Below are positions 41,205 to 53,400 of a stretch of 64,000 nucleotides of DNA, piece after piece. The DNA comes from Tyto alba (taxonomy: Eukaryota; Chordata; Aves; Strigiformes; Tytonidae), in contig NW_024881295.1 of NCBI RefSeq assembly GCF_018691265.1, forward strand, positions 17,035,904 to 17,099,903. The letters are read 5' to 3'. The notes beneath the pieces were generated by a model that did no database searches, was not told where the DNA came from, and worked only from the letters and a program-made list of their open reading frames with translations. A program made the translations under genes and the position numbers. Within the stretch, counting starts at the first letter, position 1; every line of letters starts with the position of its first letter.

Positions 41205-42326
41205 CTAAAATAAAAGATGTAAAATAAATATCAAGTAAATACTCTATATGCAATAGCTAGTTTCTTTTTACTCTTTATTTCCTTCCTATCCCTTCACACT
41301 ATGTTCAGGATCCAACTTAGAATAATGTATTCTGAGAGGATGTTCATGTCATGGACTTAAGACAGCTTGATTTAATTCAGGTTTGCAGGATCAAAATAAA
41401 ATCTTGCCTAAATTAACTTTAAAATCATTATTAAAGATGGAAGATTCAGTAAGCTGAAATTTGTGCTTCAGTAACAGTCATGTTTAAGAAAAATTGTTTT
41501 TAAATAAAATAATATTTTAAAATCATACGTGGTTAGCAAATTTGGCCACTGTATCTAAAACTGAGAGCATTCAAAGCTTTTCTGTATATAGCTGCTATGG
41601 GGTGAAATCGATTCGTGCGATGTAGCTCCAAAAAGACATCTCAACTTCTTGTTTTCCAAATAATTTTTGTGTTGCTTTTTTCCTGTCAAATGTTGACTTC
41701 TGTGTAAACAAATTCTTAGCACTTCCTGGGTGCATATTTTTTTATAGTTTTACTTTGATTGAGTTTTGAAAAAAAGATTGTAAGTAGACTCGAATGTTAC
41801 AATTCCAAGAGAGGAAGAGAGAACGTCTATAGTTCTCTAATATAATTAGGTCAGTTTGTCTAGCCAGCTGGCTTGTTACCAACACCCAACTTAATTATCA
41901 AAAAAGGACTCCTCAGAGTCAGAAGAACTAGCTGTATTGTCTCCATAAAGGAATAATCATTATCTGTATGCTTTTGGCACCCACAGCTTTGATCACCCTC
42001 TGCCCTTTCTTCCTTATATTTAGACAGGAACAAGCTTGTTCTCTGCCTTCAGTTGTCTATAATCATAGCTCCAATAAATGCTGTCATTGACCAGTGGTCA
42101 TTCACTACTAATACGATTAACTGCTGCAAGTAAGGGGACGGCGTGCTAGCCATGAATAGGTGGTTCTGGAATATTTATGCTTTGAAAAATTCTCAAACAA
42201 TGTATTTTACTAGATAAACTTGTTGAAGGACCGTTACCATAAAGGAACAGTTTTCTTCATCTCAAATAGGACACATACATATACAACAAACAATTCTAAC
42301 ACAATAGATTCATTCTGTTGGTCAAC
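41205..42326 (-). other. ERC1 intron (1.1 kb)
   Basis: This short intron lies between the two 141-nt exons, with the weak GTTGAC donor at its right edge and a CTTTTATTTTAG acceptor at its left edge (minus-strand sense). I see nothing else of note in it. Confidence 0.85.
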
Positions 42327-42467
42327 CTCTTTCTCTGTGAGATCTCCTTGTAAAATGCTGACTTTCTCTTTCAGGTCCTTAATGTCTTTTTTGTAGTTGT
42401 CGATCTCTTCCTGTTTTTCTCGTTCATCTCTGTCACGTTGCTCCTTTAGGCGCTCAATGGTCCTTTC
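42327..42467 (-). CDS. ERC1: ERC1 internal exon C, coiled-coil rod, weak donor
   Basis: Internal exon of 141 nt, 47 codons, phase 0 to phase 0. The acceptor is strong (TTTCTTTTCTCAG). The translation starts ERTIERLKEQRDRDEREK and ends LQGDLTEKE. Strongly alternating acidic and basic residues mark it as single-helix or coiled-coil rod. The end is set by homology: the family continues from EKE into the SLLDLKE segment of the next exon, which places the donor at GAG|GTTGAC. That donor has T, G, A and C at +3 to +6, a poor match to the GTRAGT consensus, so splicing here may be inefficient or regulated. If the intron were retained, the frame would stay open for about 25 codons. Confidence 0.93.
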
Positions 42468-43501
42468 CTGAGAAAAGAAAGCACTCTGTAAAGAAAATTC
42501 CTCTTAGTTCAACTTCTGAGACTTACCACAACACTTTTTACACACTGTAGACGAGGAGGAGGAGTGTAGGTCATTGCCTCTTTCTTTTCTTTACTGTTGT
42601 AAAATAGATCCTCAAGAAGGAGGAAACTTGAGAAATCTATGGATTCCCTGCTAAGAAATACCAGGCTTTCTGTATCTCTGAAAGTTCACAGTACTGTTAC
42701 AGCGTAACACAATTTATCTGGTTCTGATAATCAGAATTAACCTAGACCAGGACACATTACATATTGCTTCCTTATTTAAATCTTATTTTTCCAAAATGTA
42801 CAGTTAAGTCTGTGGTCCTTCAGAGAGGAAGGGGTATAGTGCATATGTGACATCAGGATCGATACATAGTAAGAAAAGGCAACAAAATGACTTTTCAGTA
42901 CACCAGATAGCAATGGAGCTATGGTTTTCTTGGAAGTCAAAGGGATGCAAATGAATTCCCAAACCTCAGGCAAAGCTTTACCATAGCTTCACATTTATAG
43001 AATCTGACAGACAAAAGGAGCTGTAACAATGGTTCTCTGAGAATCAAGTAAAAATTCAAACACAGTAATTCCAAAAAGTTGCCCCACCAAAACAGAATAG
43101 GCAAGGCTGTTCCCTCAGTCAGCTATCTCTCGAGAACTGGGCAAGCATAAAAAAATGTTAGTTATCAGGATAACTATTCATTTTGAGTCAATATTGGGAA
43201 CTAAAACTCCATCTCATACAGCAAAACTTTTAAAATAAATTTGTTATTAAAACATCTGAGCCAAGAAGGTAAAATAAGCTAAGCGATTAGCCAGATTCCA
43301 TGTATCCTGCAGCACCCTCTAGTGAGGGACGCAGCTCGGCAGCTGCCGTGCTCCCCGATCCCCCCTCCACCCTCAGAGACAAAGGATGTCCCTGCGGCAC
43401 TGCATTGGCGATGTCCGGGACACACACGGAAAAGCCGACTTTAAAGAGGTTATTAGTAAAAGGACCTTTCAAAGAAAGGGACTTAGGCTTTCCATACTCA
43501 C
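42468..43501 (-). other. ERC1 intron (1.0 kb) with a CpG-dense patch
   Basis: This short intron has a GTGAGT donor at the right edge and a TTTCTTTTCTCAG acceptor at the left edge. Its first 170 bases in gene direction include the CpG-dense patch at 43330-43438; the rest is ordinary AT-rich intron. Confidence 0.85.
43330..43438. other. CpG-dense GC-rich patch beside an ERC1 exon
   Basis: Nine CpG dinucleotides occur in about 109 bases, in a window that is otherwise CpG-poor and AT-rich. It lies inside the intron, 64-172 bases past the donor of the exon at 43502. I could not assign it to a repeat family. It could be a small regulatory element, a leftover of an insertion, or chance GC drift. 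Confidence 0.6.
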
Positions 43502-43639
43502 TTTTTCTGCCAGTGCTTCTTCCAGCGTGGTCAAGGCAGTGTCAGTATTTGTGGTGTCAGCCTGCAAGGATTTTACTCGATCCTTTAAGCTGCTCATCTG
43601 CTTCTCCTTGTCTCTTAACTGTTCTTGAAGATTTTCAAT
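43502..43639 (-). CDS. ERC1: ERC1 internal exon B, coiled-coil rod
   Basis: Internal exon of 138 nt, 46 codons, phase 0 to phase 0. The acceptor on the minus strand is TATTTTTTAAG and the donor is a consensus GTGAGT. The translation begins IENLQEQLRDKEKQM and ends TTLEEALAEK, and it follows directly from the QKK end of the exon at 62284. The middle holds the distinctive stretch LQADTTNTDTALTTLEE, which I recall from ERC1 and ERC2 rods. The role is structural: it extends the dimeric rod that spaces the binding sites of the scaffold. Retention of the following intron would add about a dozen codons before a stop. A CpG-dense patch lies 64-172 bp beyond the donor. The alternative, ERC2, is judged less likely because of the final exon of this series. 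Confidence 0.95.
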
Positions 43640-45455
43640 CTTAAAAAATAGGAGTAAGTTTTAAGACAGTATCAAGCAAAACCATCCAAAATCATCTTAG
43701 GAATATATTAAACTCTTAAAAATATTCTTAAAGCAAAGGAAGTAGGCCAGGGCCTAGTTCCTGTAATCCTACATCAAAATAGCAAGTAAAGCAACAAAAC
43801 CCATCAAGTACTAACAAGTAAGTAGTAATCTCTCCAATAATCAGGAAAGAATTCAGAGCAAGAAAGACTAAATATTTACAAGAACAACATAAAGAAAGGG
43901 TATTATTCCTAAGTTCTGAGGACTGTGTGACTGAAGGATGATCAATGTATTAACAATATGCAAGGAAAAATGCTGCTAAAAACATTACTGCATCTGTAAA
44001 CCAAAAAAAGCACTTGATAATTAAGAGGTTGTGAAGAATTATTTTTAAATATTTCCTTTGGTAGTCATATTCTTTACTGTACTGGCATGTTGCTTTTTCA
44101 TCTTACATGGTGGTTTGCTATATGATAGACTAACACAAAGCACCATTCCCTGGGTAGAAAATACATATAGCTTTGTTTTCTCCAGGTGTAGAATTGGATC
44201 AATTTATGAATTCTGAATATATCTTTTGACAGACTAAGATCTAATGCTAAACCTATTCAATGCTACGTACACACCACAAGAGAGAGACACATTAATTTTA
44301 TGATAACGTGTTGAAAACAAATTTCTCAGCAAAGGATTAAAACTGGGTACAGGTTTCTCACTTGCTTCCTTTTTCCTGTTGCTGCTAAGTTTTTCTTGCA
44401 TCAACAAACATACATTATGAACTGGTGAATGACATGTGGCATGTAAGGTACCTATCTCGAAAACACTCGTACCAGGATATTCTTTCAAAGACATTTGTAA
44501 GAAATAATGTAACCAGACAATCCCAAAGGCTATCTCATCCAGTATTTAGTAAACTAAATGAAAGCATTAACCAGCTTTTTTTGCTCCACCTGTTGAACTG
44601 CAGCAGGTGGCTCCTTGGTTAGTGGAAATAGAGCACCTATCCCCAGGTTTTACTCTTCAACCCTGGAAAAACTGAGCTGCTGTGATTACAGAGCAAATAG
44701 CTATTTAGACACATCCACTACTACTTTGCTATCTTTATTAAAATTACATCTGGAATATAGTTTTAGAAAATGGTCTAGATCTGCGATGGTAAATGTAAAA
44801 GATTTTGGAGGAAGCTGAACATTTAGTCGCGAATAATGGTAGATGTGTTACAAGTGGAAGCTAGGAGGAAGAACAACCTAATTCAGGGAAACCCTTGCTA
44901 ATGTTCCTCTGTAACTCATGGTCATGGAAGTATTCTGTTAGAAGATTCTTCATACCAGTTTTAAAAATTTCTCTTATGCAAGCATGTGCAAACTTACAAT
45001 CCAGCTTTCTACACTACATTTACTGAGAACAGAAGAACTATGTAAGTTTTTTGTTGTTGTTTAAGGAAGGGACTGAAAGTGGATTTGGTTTATCTTCGTC
45101 ATTAGTTTCTATTAGAAAAAAAGTATTAGGCCTCCAAGTTATGCTGAAAATTTAAATTTGGGCACAACACAAATGACACTACAAAACCAATTTTAAAGAT
45201 CACCAAAAAAACAACTGGTGACATATCATGTGAATCAGAAATAACCGTAAGAATTGAAAATTCCTTCTTTATGCACTCACAGCTGTTATTTAATGCCTTA
45301 TTAGCAAACGCTTGTAACCCATGAAGCTTCAGACAGAACCCTACTAGTTCTGGCTGAAAAGTTCTGGTGCCCACACGTACAGCTACCGAGGAGGTAACAG
45401 CCCCAAGGGTAGCCTACGTGGCTGCTTTTGACCTTACGAGCTTTCAGTGTCGTCA

Positions 45456-45487
45456 GCTGTCTAGACAGGCTGGCTGTTTAGACAGCC
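45456..45487. promoter_or_regulatory. Paired palindromes containing a GTCTAGAC Smad-type site (candidate)
   Basis: GTCTAGAC at 45459-45466 is the perfect palindromic Smad-binding element known for Smad3/4. Five bases on, GGCTGTTTAGACAGCC at 45472-45487 is a 16-bp palindrome with one imperfect pair and contains the Smad half-site AGAC. The stretch is more GC-rich than its surroundings. Regulatory function is an inference: one 8-mer of this kind is expected by chance in a window this size, and only the pairing makes it notable. Confidence 0.3.
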
Positions 45488-45828
45488 AACCATGAAAATA
45501 TACTACAAAGAAGGCTGAGCTATTCTTAGACTTGTGTTTACTTCTGGAGGCGAAATGCTCTCGCAAAGGCTCCAACTGGCTGCAGAGGGGATAGTGCAGA
45601 GTGACTTTCTGCTGCGAGCAAACCACACACAAGAGACAGCAAAATAATTCAGCTTTAGCCTGTATTAAGATGATTGCCAAGGCAACACAAGCATTTGCAC
45701 AAGTGCAGCATGCATTTTCATGTTTCAGTAACACTGTTTGCTCTGACCAGAGCAAGATGACAGCTGTACATGAGTATATATATGACTGCTTGCTGCATCA
45801 TTCCATTGCAACTGCACCCTCCTGTGTA

Positions 45829-45857
45829 CAAACAAACAAACAAACAAACAAACAAAA
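45829..45857. repeat. (ACAA)n microsatellite
   Basis: About six to seven tandem ACAA units (CAAA register) ending in a short A run. Confidence 0.9.
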
Positions 45858-48800
45858 AAGTAATGTGTAGAAAGTGTGAATCTGTCTATTCTTTCAGTCT
45901 ACATGCAAACTTTTCAGTCTGGAGTAATGAATGGTGGGTTTTGTTATCATCCAGGAAACAGCAGGTACACTGAAATGTTCAAGTCATATTAATGTCTAGG
46001 CACTACCTGAAAAACCCACTCTACCTACAAACATGCTTCGTGCAGGGTCGGAAAACTGATAGTCCCCAAACAAGGACACGATGCTTAAACTGTAGAAAAC
46101 TATGTGTCAAAACTGAAACATTTGTATAATAACAGAGGCAAAATTTCCTTACAAAATCACAATCAACAATATAATAATTGCCTTTATTCCATTTTCCCAC
46201 AAACCTGAACTGCTGTAAATAATAACTAAACTAGAGGTTCTCCAAAATTATATCATCTGAAGAAAGCAAAGTCTACACTTCACCTATACAGTTAATTAAC
46301 AAAGAATTTCACTCTTATGTCCTTGCAAGTAGTTTGAGAATCCTTTCAAAAAAGAATACGTAAGTCATATGTTTTACCATCATTTCTTCCTACCCAAATA
46401 AAATAAAAAAGTAATTCTGAACAAGTTCTCAAATAACTGATAAAATAGATAACCAAAATAAGGTCTTTCTTTTCTCGCCAACAAAAAGATGAAATAAAAT
46501 GCAATGGAATCTCCAAGACTTCTGGGAAGCATAAAAGGACAAGGATTGAACCAGCACTTTTTAGTCTTGAAATATTCAGAAGATGACAAATCTCCTCTGA
46601 AATGTTCTACAAACCTAAGGAATAAATATATTACTGAACTATCTTTCTAAAAAGGAAAAATAAAAAATATGTACTATCATTAGATCATTACAAATCTTTA
46701 TTCTTGCTATATATACTTATTTTGCAGGGTAAAGACAGCAATCTATGGATGTTAGCAACACTAAGCTTACTATAAAGGTACTCATACATACACTAGAATC
46801 ATCTGCTCTGCATACTAATTTCCTCATCAATAGTGATTTACTGAAATATTTCTTTCCAACATTACCAGTTGTCAGGCACTATCATGTTTCAACTTGGGTG
46901 ATTTATTCCTAGTTGTGTGGAACTAATTATTTTGCCTTCCAGCCCTGAGCAACAGGAGCAGAGGCAAAAGAAGTTTCCTCTGTCATTCTGTTCCAAAGGC
47001 AAGGAAGCATTCTACTTTTTTCAAATATCAATCTCACTGAAAACCCCAAACACATGCATATTAAAAACAGCCCAAGGATTTAAACAAGACGCATCTAGTT
47101 TAGTACCCATCAAAGCCACTAGATTCCTAAATATCTCTCGTTGGAGGTTACTAGTAGATCCTTTGTATCATGCTTCGACCAAGAAATCCTTCTATAGAAC
47201 CATTGTCAACCCTAGGGTATGAACACTTAGAGAGCAATTTCTATTGTACCAGTGACTTCAGAATCAGAATAAATGAAGTGGATTTGTGAACTGATCATTC
47301 GATCTCTTTTTTTCACCCTACCCGGTTATTGGAAAAGGACCTTTTTCCTCCTTCAAAATATTTAATCAAAGATCGACACTTTAAAAATATAACTTTTTTC
47401 ATCATGTGTGCTGTAACAAAATTAACTCTGTTTACGTTTCATTTCCCACTTTCAATTTTCTTGCTACTCTGACTTGTAAAAGGAATAAAGTGGTGAAATA
47501 AAAAAAAAATCAAAGTGGTAAAAGCCCTTTAATTTAGTTAATTCTGAGACAATATGAGAGAAGTGAAATAATCTTCTTAGAAATATGAAGATCCAATAAT
47601 GTTTGGAAGTATTTTAAAAATGCAAAATGTCTATTTTAAATTCAAAATCTTTTTCAACTTAAGAAAGTTCACTGCCTATTCCACTGTTTGCATGTATCTC
47701 CAACATGTAGTAACTAGCTATATTACTTACCTGCAGACAGATCTTTCACTGTACTTTTTTCTATAAACAGGTGAAAATGCCTTTGCTTATACTCTGCACT
47801 TGACTTCCCCAGTGCAGCTCTGCAAAGACATTGTTTTGATCGGTAACATGACATCTTCATCACAACATACACTGAATATACAAGACAATCAATTTCACAC
47901 TCAATAATATTCCTTGATTGTATTACAAGAGTAGATGTACAAAAGAATATATCTGAGGGCACTGTTGAGTCTCCCACTTTTCAATCCTAGCTTTCATCCA
48001 GTGGAAGCAGTACTGGAAAAAGGAACTAAATTATCAGGAGGGTCGAGAGGTTTTCTGTTCCATTCCTATGGCATAGCTATTCAAACAAACAAAACCTTCA
48101 CATAAGCTGTGAGCTTTCCAAGGGAGTTCTTCCTTGGTATTGTAAAGGCACTGTTGCTCACGTCAGCTCCAGGGTCAAAGACTACAAGGAGATAATGGAT
48201 TCTCATTGATCACAGGCAGAGGTGACTCTATCCGTGTCAGGAATAGTAACATGAGGACAAAAAAAGCTATTCTGGAAGAGAGAGCGGATGAGTAAGCAGT
48301 TATGTGATGACAGAACAGCTACAATTCTGTCTAGCTGGAGACATGCCACTGCCTTCAATGTAAGAATACTAGTATCATGATAAAAACTTGATAGCCTGCA
48401 GTCACACTTGATTTTGCTAGAATCCCACAGTATTCGAGAAGCTGAGAAAGGTGGGCTTGCATCAAAATCAGGACGAGAACATAATGGTTACAACAGACAC
48501 AATCACACTGTTGTACCCGACAGCATTTAAAAGGTTGTTTCAGAAAAAGGGGTATGATGTTTACTCTAGAGAATTAAGATGGAACTGAATTCAAGAAATT
48601 TTGTTCCTAAAATGCATTAATGAGAGGTCACCTTGAGTCCTGAGAAACTGTTCAAGAAAGCTGGATTTGTAAATTTTACTGTGTTTCTGAAAGTAATTTT
48701 TTGGAGACCATGATGAAAGCCTATAAGCTGATATTACTGATCAGTTTTCTAAGAATAAGCTCCAGTTTTATAAATATCGCGCTGAAAACCTCATCATTAT

Positions 48801-50376
48801 AACTGTCTTTCTATTGCAGATCTTGCAAAAGTACCACTATGAGAGTCCTACATGAATTGCAAAAATCCATGTTTAGTTTAGCATTAGCAAAGTCCTAGGG
48901 ATAGGGGGAAGAATATCTCACCACTGCACGGATGGAAGCAAAATTTGATCTTTTGCATGTGTGTTGGCTCCAACTGAACTTCCAATACAAGGTGTTGCTT
49001 TTAAAGTCGCCAGTGAAATAAGGTCTGTCACGTGAGTGAGTATCATTCGTATTACAGTATTGAATCAATTAGACCAAAAGTAATGCTCTTGGGAATTTAA
49101 CCTAGCAAGACTAGCAACAATGTGCTGAAGCTGCATGAATGCTGTAGCTTCAGGAATAACGTCTTGTTGCAAGGGTGAGATTTTTAAGTTGTTTTGAAGA
49201 TGGATCAAAATAATTTCCCTTTTTTCAGTAACATTTTGGCAAATACAAATCACAGTTCCTTCCAAAGTTCAGCTGCATTCAGTGTGCTCTTTTTATTTTA
49301 TGATCCAATCAATTGCTATAAATATGGTTAAATTGTTGTCAAGTTATATTCAGATTCTTGTTCCTGAATCATCATACTAAAACTTATCTTCAAGTAGTTT
49401 TCATATCAGTTGATTTCATAAAGTTTGTTAAGCATAAAGTAAATTAAAGACACTGAAATGCAAGATACTAGTGGCGGTCTCTTTCTCTCATCTTAAAGAA
49501 CCTGAAATTCTGGAGTCCCAGTTAACACTTCACAGTAGAGATGGTGAACTGTTCAGTTAAGTGGCAAAATTTGTTCAGTTTACATTAATTTTGCTACACA
49601 GTAAAAATAGGATTAATTTTTATTTTGCCTCCCAAGAAAGTTTTCTTTTTTTTTTTACTGCTGCTCTACTTCAGTGTTTATGTGGAACATCACTGTCTTT
49701 GCAACATCACACTGGACTACCATTGTACACTTTGGAAATGCCCTGATATTGCTGAACCTAACGTTGTGGGATTCTGTAACACCTTGAACCGGTATGGAGA
49801 ATCTTAATTCCTTCAGTGGCCATGAGCTACAGAGGAACATGCAGTTGGTTTAAGACAGAAAACCAGGTTAGAGAGGTTGGGGAGAGCATGAAGAAGGATA
49901 GGACAAAAAGAGAATCCAAGATGGGGAAATTCCAGCACAGTGGTACATCTCACACAGTCGTATTTAGCTATTGCTACTCAGGTCCAAGTTAAAATTCAGA
50001 GCAGCTCCCATAGAATATAAAAAGTTGGTTGCTTTTTCAGAAGATAAAATTGTTTTGTCATTTCTACTCTCATGATCTCCAATCTGCAAAAAGTCCTTTG
50101 AAATTAGCATGAAGTTCTACAGTGTTGAGTTTTACAAATAAAGCATTTTGTTGCTATGCTGCTTAGAAAGCACAAAGAAATTATTTCTGTGATTTCTACT
50201 TAAAATAAAACCTTAACTGTCAAATAAATGTATGGACCACAAACAGTTATATTGCTACTGCTTTAAAAGGAAGAAACTAGTACATAGAGAAAACAAAGCT
50301 TAAAAAAAATATCTAGGAATTGCAGGACACCTAATGCAAATAATGCTTTATTCTTGACATAATTTTGCATGCACAA

Positions 50377-50424
50377 TTATGCAATAAGATTGATATAAGA
50401 TTATGCAATAAGATTGATTTAAGA
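50377..50424. repeat. 24-bp tandem duplication
   Basis: TTATGCAATAAGATTGATAT plus AAGA is repeated head to tail with one mismatch (A to T). Confidence 0.92.
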
Positions 50425-53400
50425 AAATAATGGTATGCAGGAGGAAGTGCTGCTACAACAAAAATTGACTTAACTTGTATAGACAGTTAATTATTTTGTA
50501 CCTTTGGTCGAGGAGCAAACAACAAGAGACACTGATCCAAAAGACTATTCTCCTTCCATTGCTTATTCATACAAAGATGTTTTGCAATGAGATTTATATC
50601 AGCCAGAAAAATAGTTCATCTATGTTTACATAAATAACCTCCATGAACATTTATTTCTATCACTTTGTTTCCCTTTGTCTTCCTTTCTTTTTCATGCCTA
50701 ATCATTCCCTGGTAGCACCAGTTGGCTGACAGAACACCGCAAAATAGAACTAGTAAGAACAGACATCGTAAACTGAATTGTAATTATAGCATCTTCTGAA
50801 TTGTAAAGAATTTTTTCTTAACTGTCCTATTCCCCATAACAAAGTATTTAAACCAGATGTTTCAAATCATATTCTCAGAATATTACTATTATGTTTGCAA
50901 TCCCTCTGTACTACTAGTAAATAGCTTGATTTTCCTTCAAACCTTCTAACACAATCCTATGCTAAAGTCTGCTATTTCTGAAAACTGATACTAAGAGGCA
51001 TTTTCCTTACAGCTTTTAAGGAGACTCCTGTATAATTTAAGTCGGCAGCGGGGGTGGGGGGAAAATAAATTAGGATCCCAAGACTGAAGACTGATTTTTG
51101 AGTTGGTAAAGAACCTGAAATTCACATTTTCACTGGAGCCAATGTATATGTTCTTAAGAGTTGTCTCAGTTCCAAAGCATTTGCCTAGAAAAAATTACAC
51201 ATTTAGCAATGACTCACATCCTTAGACAGCTGTAAAACAGTTAAATATAGTTAAGAAATTGCTTCACTCTGAAGAGGTTCAATAGTATCAATAGCCTAAC
51301 CTAGCCAAAAGCAGAGTCTTTGAATTGTAAAATCTTATCATGGACACTGGCCAATACAAGAGAGGGTTTTGAAGTGAGGGGTGCAGAGGGCGACACTCTT
51401 TCCAGCCCACTGATACTGGTTATATCCCAAAGCATACACGACAATATTTTATGTAAAATCCATTTAAATAACAAAAGTATAAAAGCTGGTCGTAAGACAT
51501 TTGTTTTGGCAATATGTGAGCCATTTGGTTAAGTACATATGGTTAATTACATAATCCATAAAAAAAATCTCTGTCACTGGTTTATCTTAAAGCTTCACAG
51601 GGCAACCCCTTAGTTTTGCTGGTATTCTTCAGGTAAGAGAATGTATCCATTATCCACCACCAACAAGATACCAACCTGAGTTGTTTGTTAAGACAATTCG
51701 TTGGTTCCAACTTGAGTTCAGTATTTTCATTCACCCAAGTAATTCAAAACAGAACACAGCTATCATAACTAGCAAATCAAATTCATTTAGACTCTGCTTC
51801 TCCTCTTCAATAAAACACTAAGTTTATATATTACTCATTTATTTCATATATGTCAAAATGTCACTTATACTGAGAACCATAATTGAAATCATCTGATAAT
51901 TTATTTCACAATCTAATTATGGATAACATCCATTTTGTTGAAATCCTGGCATAATCATGCAGAATAACATCACGCTAATTCTCCTTTCAGCTGTGTCCTG
52001 ACATTATGAAGCAATCTCTGTGACTGTGCTTTCTAAAATGTTAGCCCTAAAACCTACCAACTACAAATGGATTAAAAACCCCAAGTATTTGGGGATCATT
52101 TGCTCACTCCTGTTGCAAGTACCAGAAAAGACTCTGACCAAAAATGTGCACAGATTTGACTTGGGAAAGTTCATTACAGAAAAAATACAAATACTGTAAT
52201 TTGGAGTATTTTCATATTGATGGTTCCCAACTGTTCAAAATAAAGAAAACAAAAACTACTTCATTGTGGAAGGCTGATAAAACAAGGGAAAAAATTAGAA
52301 CCAGTAAATGTCAACTCAGATCTGATACTCTGTTTTGTAAAACGTAGAATAAAACTAAGAAGTTGTGACATTGCTTTTGAAATAGCTCAATCTTCATAAG
52401 GTTATATAACATTTCATAAGTGTCAAGTGAAAAACTCTTTATATTATGAATTAAACTTCTTTACTTGGATAAAGCGAGTGCTTCATTGATTATTACTGTG
52501 AAACGAACACTTCATTTTATGGCAACTTGATCTCATATACTCAGGAGTACTGATGTTATTTTCCTGACTTGCTTTAGATTTTGATTTTGGGTCTACACAG
52601 AGTAAGGATACTATAGCTACTGACACATCCCTGCTTAGAAACATGAACAGTGCAGTGTTACATATCACATTTTCCTTACAGAAAAAAGAGACAAGAAAAG
52701 ACATGAAGAAAGGAAAGGCTTAGCTCATCACAGCACTGAGATACCCAAGAATGGAAATCAGGGAGCAGAAAAGACCAAACATTAAGGCAGACTGACGGAT
52801 GGGATGGGAACATGGGATTTAATGTTGACTATAAAGGAAATCCTCACAGCAAACATTACATTACTCCATTTACATTATCATTTAGGATCACTCAAGCAGA
52901 AGGCTGTACAACTTGAACAAAGATTTTAAATGAGATTTGGATTCAGACACTGTATTAGTTTGTCCAAATCACTGATTTATTGAAATGATCAAAGAAATAC
53001 TGTAAGGTAAAACTGCCCTAAACCAGAGGAGAACTGTGGAAAGGAGAGATGCTTCTAATCCCAGTGTAGAACATGCCCAGTCAACTGTGACTGTCCTGTT
53101 TCATCCTCCTAGAAAGGATATGGAGTGATGAATAGGAAGGGATTAGGAAGTCAAACTGTAAATGCTAAACACAAGAGAGTGAGCAAGTGTGTGTGCATGT
53201 GTATTCTTCAGTATTTAGCTATCACTGCTGTTACAGAATTACTTCAGAACACAGAACACACAGTGATTAGATGACAAAATATCAAACTCAAATAAAATTA
53301 TTTCATGGCCCATGCTCAAAAAAAAAAAATTAAGAACACAATATATTAAATTTGTACTATCATTTGGATATGTTCTTCCTCATTTTATATCACAGACTGC

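Noticed and set aside
40888..41253. 121-codon minus-strand open frame, the second longest in the window
   Set aside because: It overlaps the ERC1 exon at 41064-41204 in a different frame; the true frame gives the ERC1 rod and proper splice sites.
43300..43644. 114- and 80-codon plus-strand frames across the 43502 exon
   Set aside because: They are antisense shadows of the ERC1 exon plus the CpG-rich patch, with no family resemblance.
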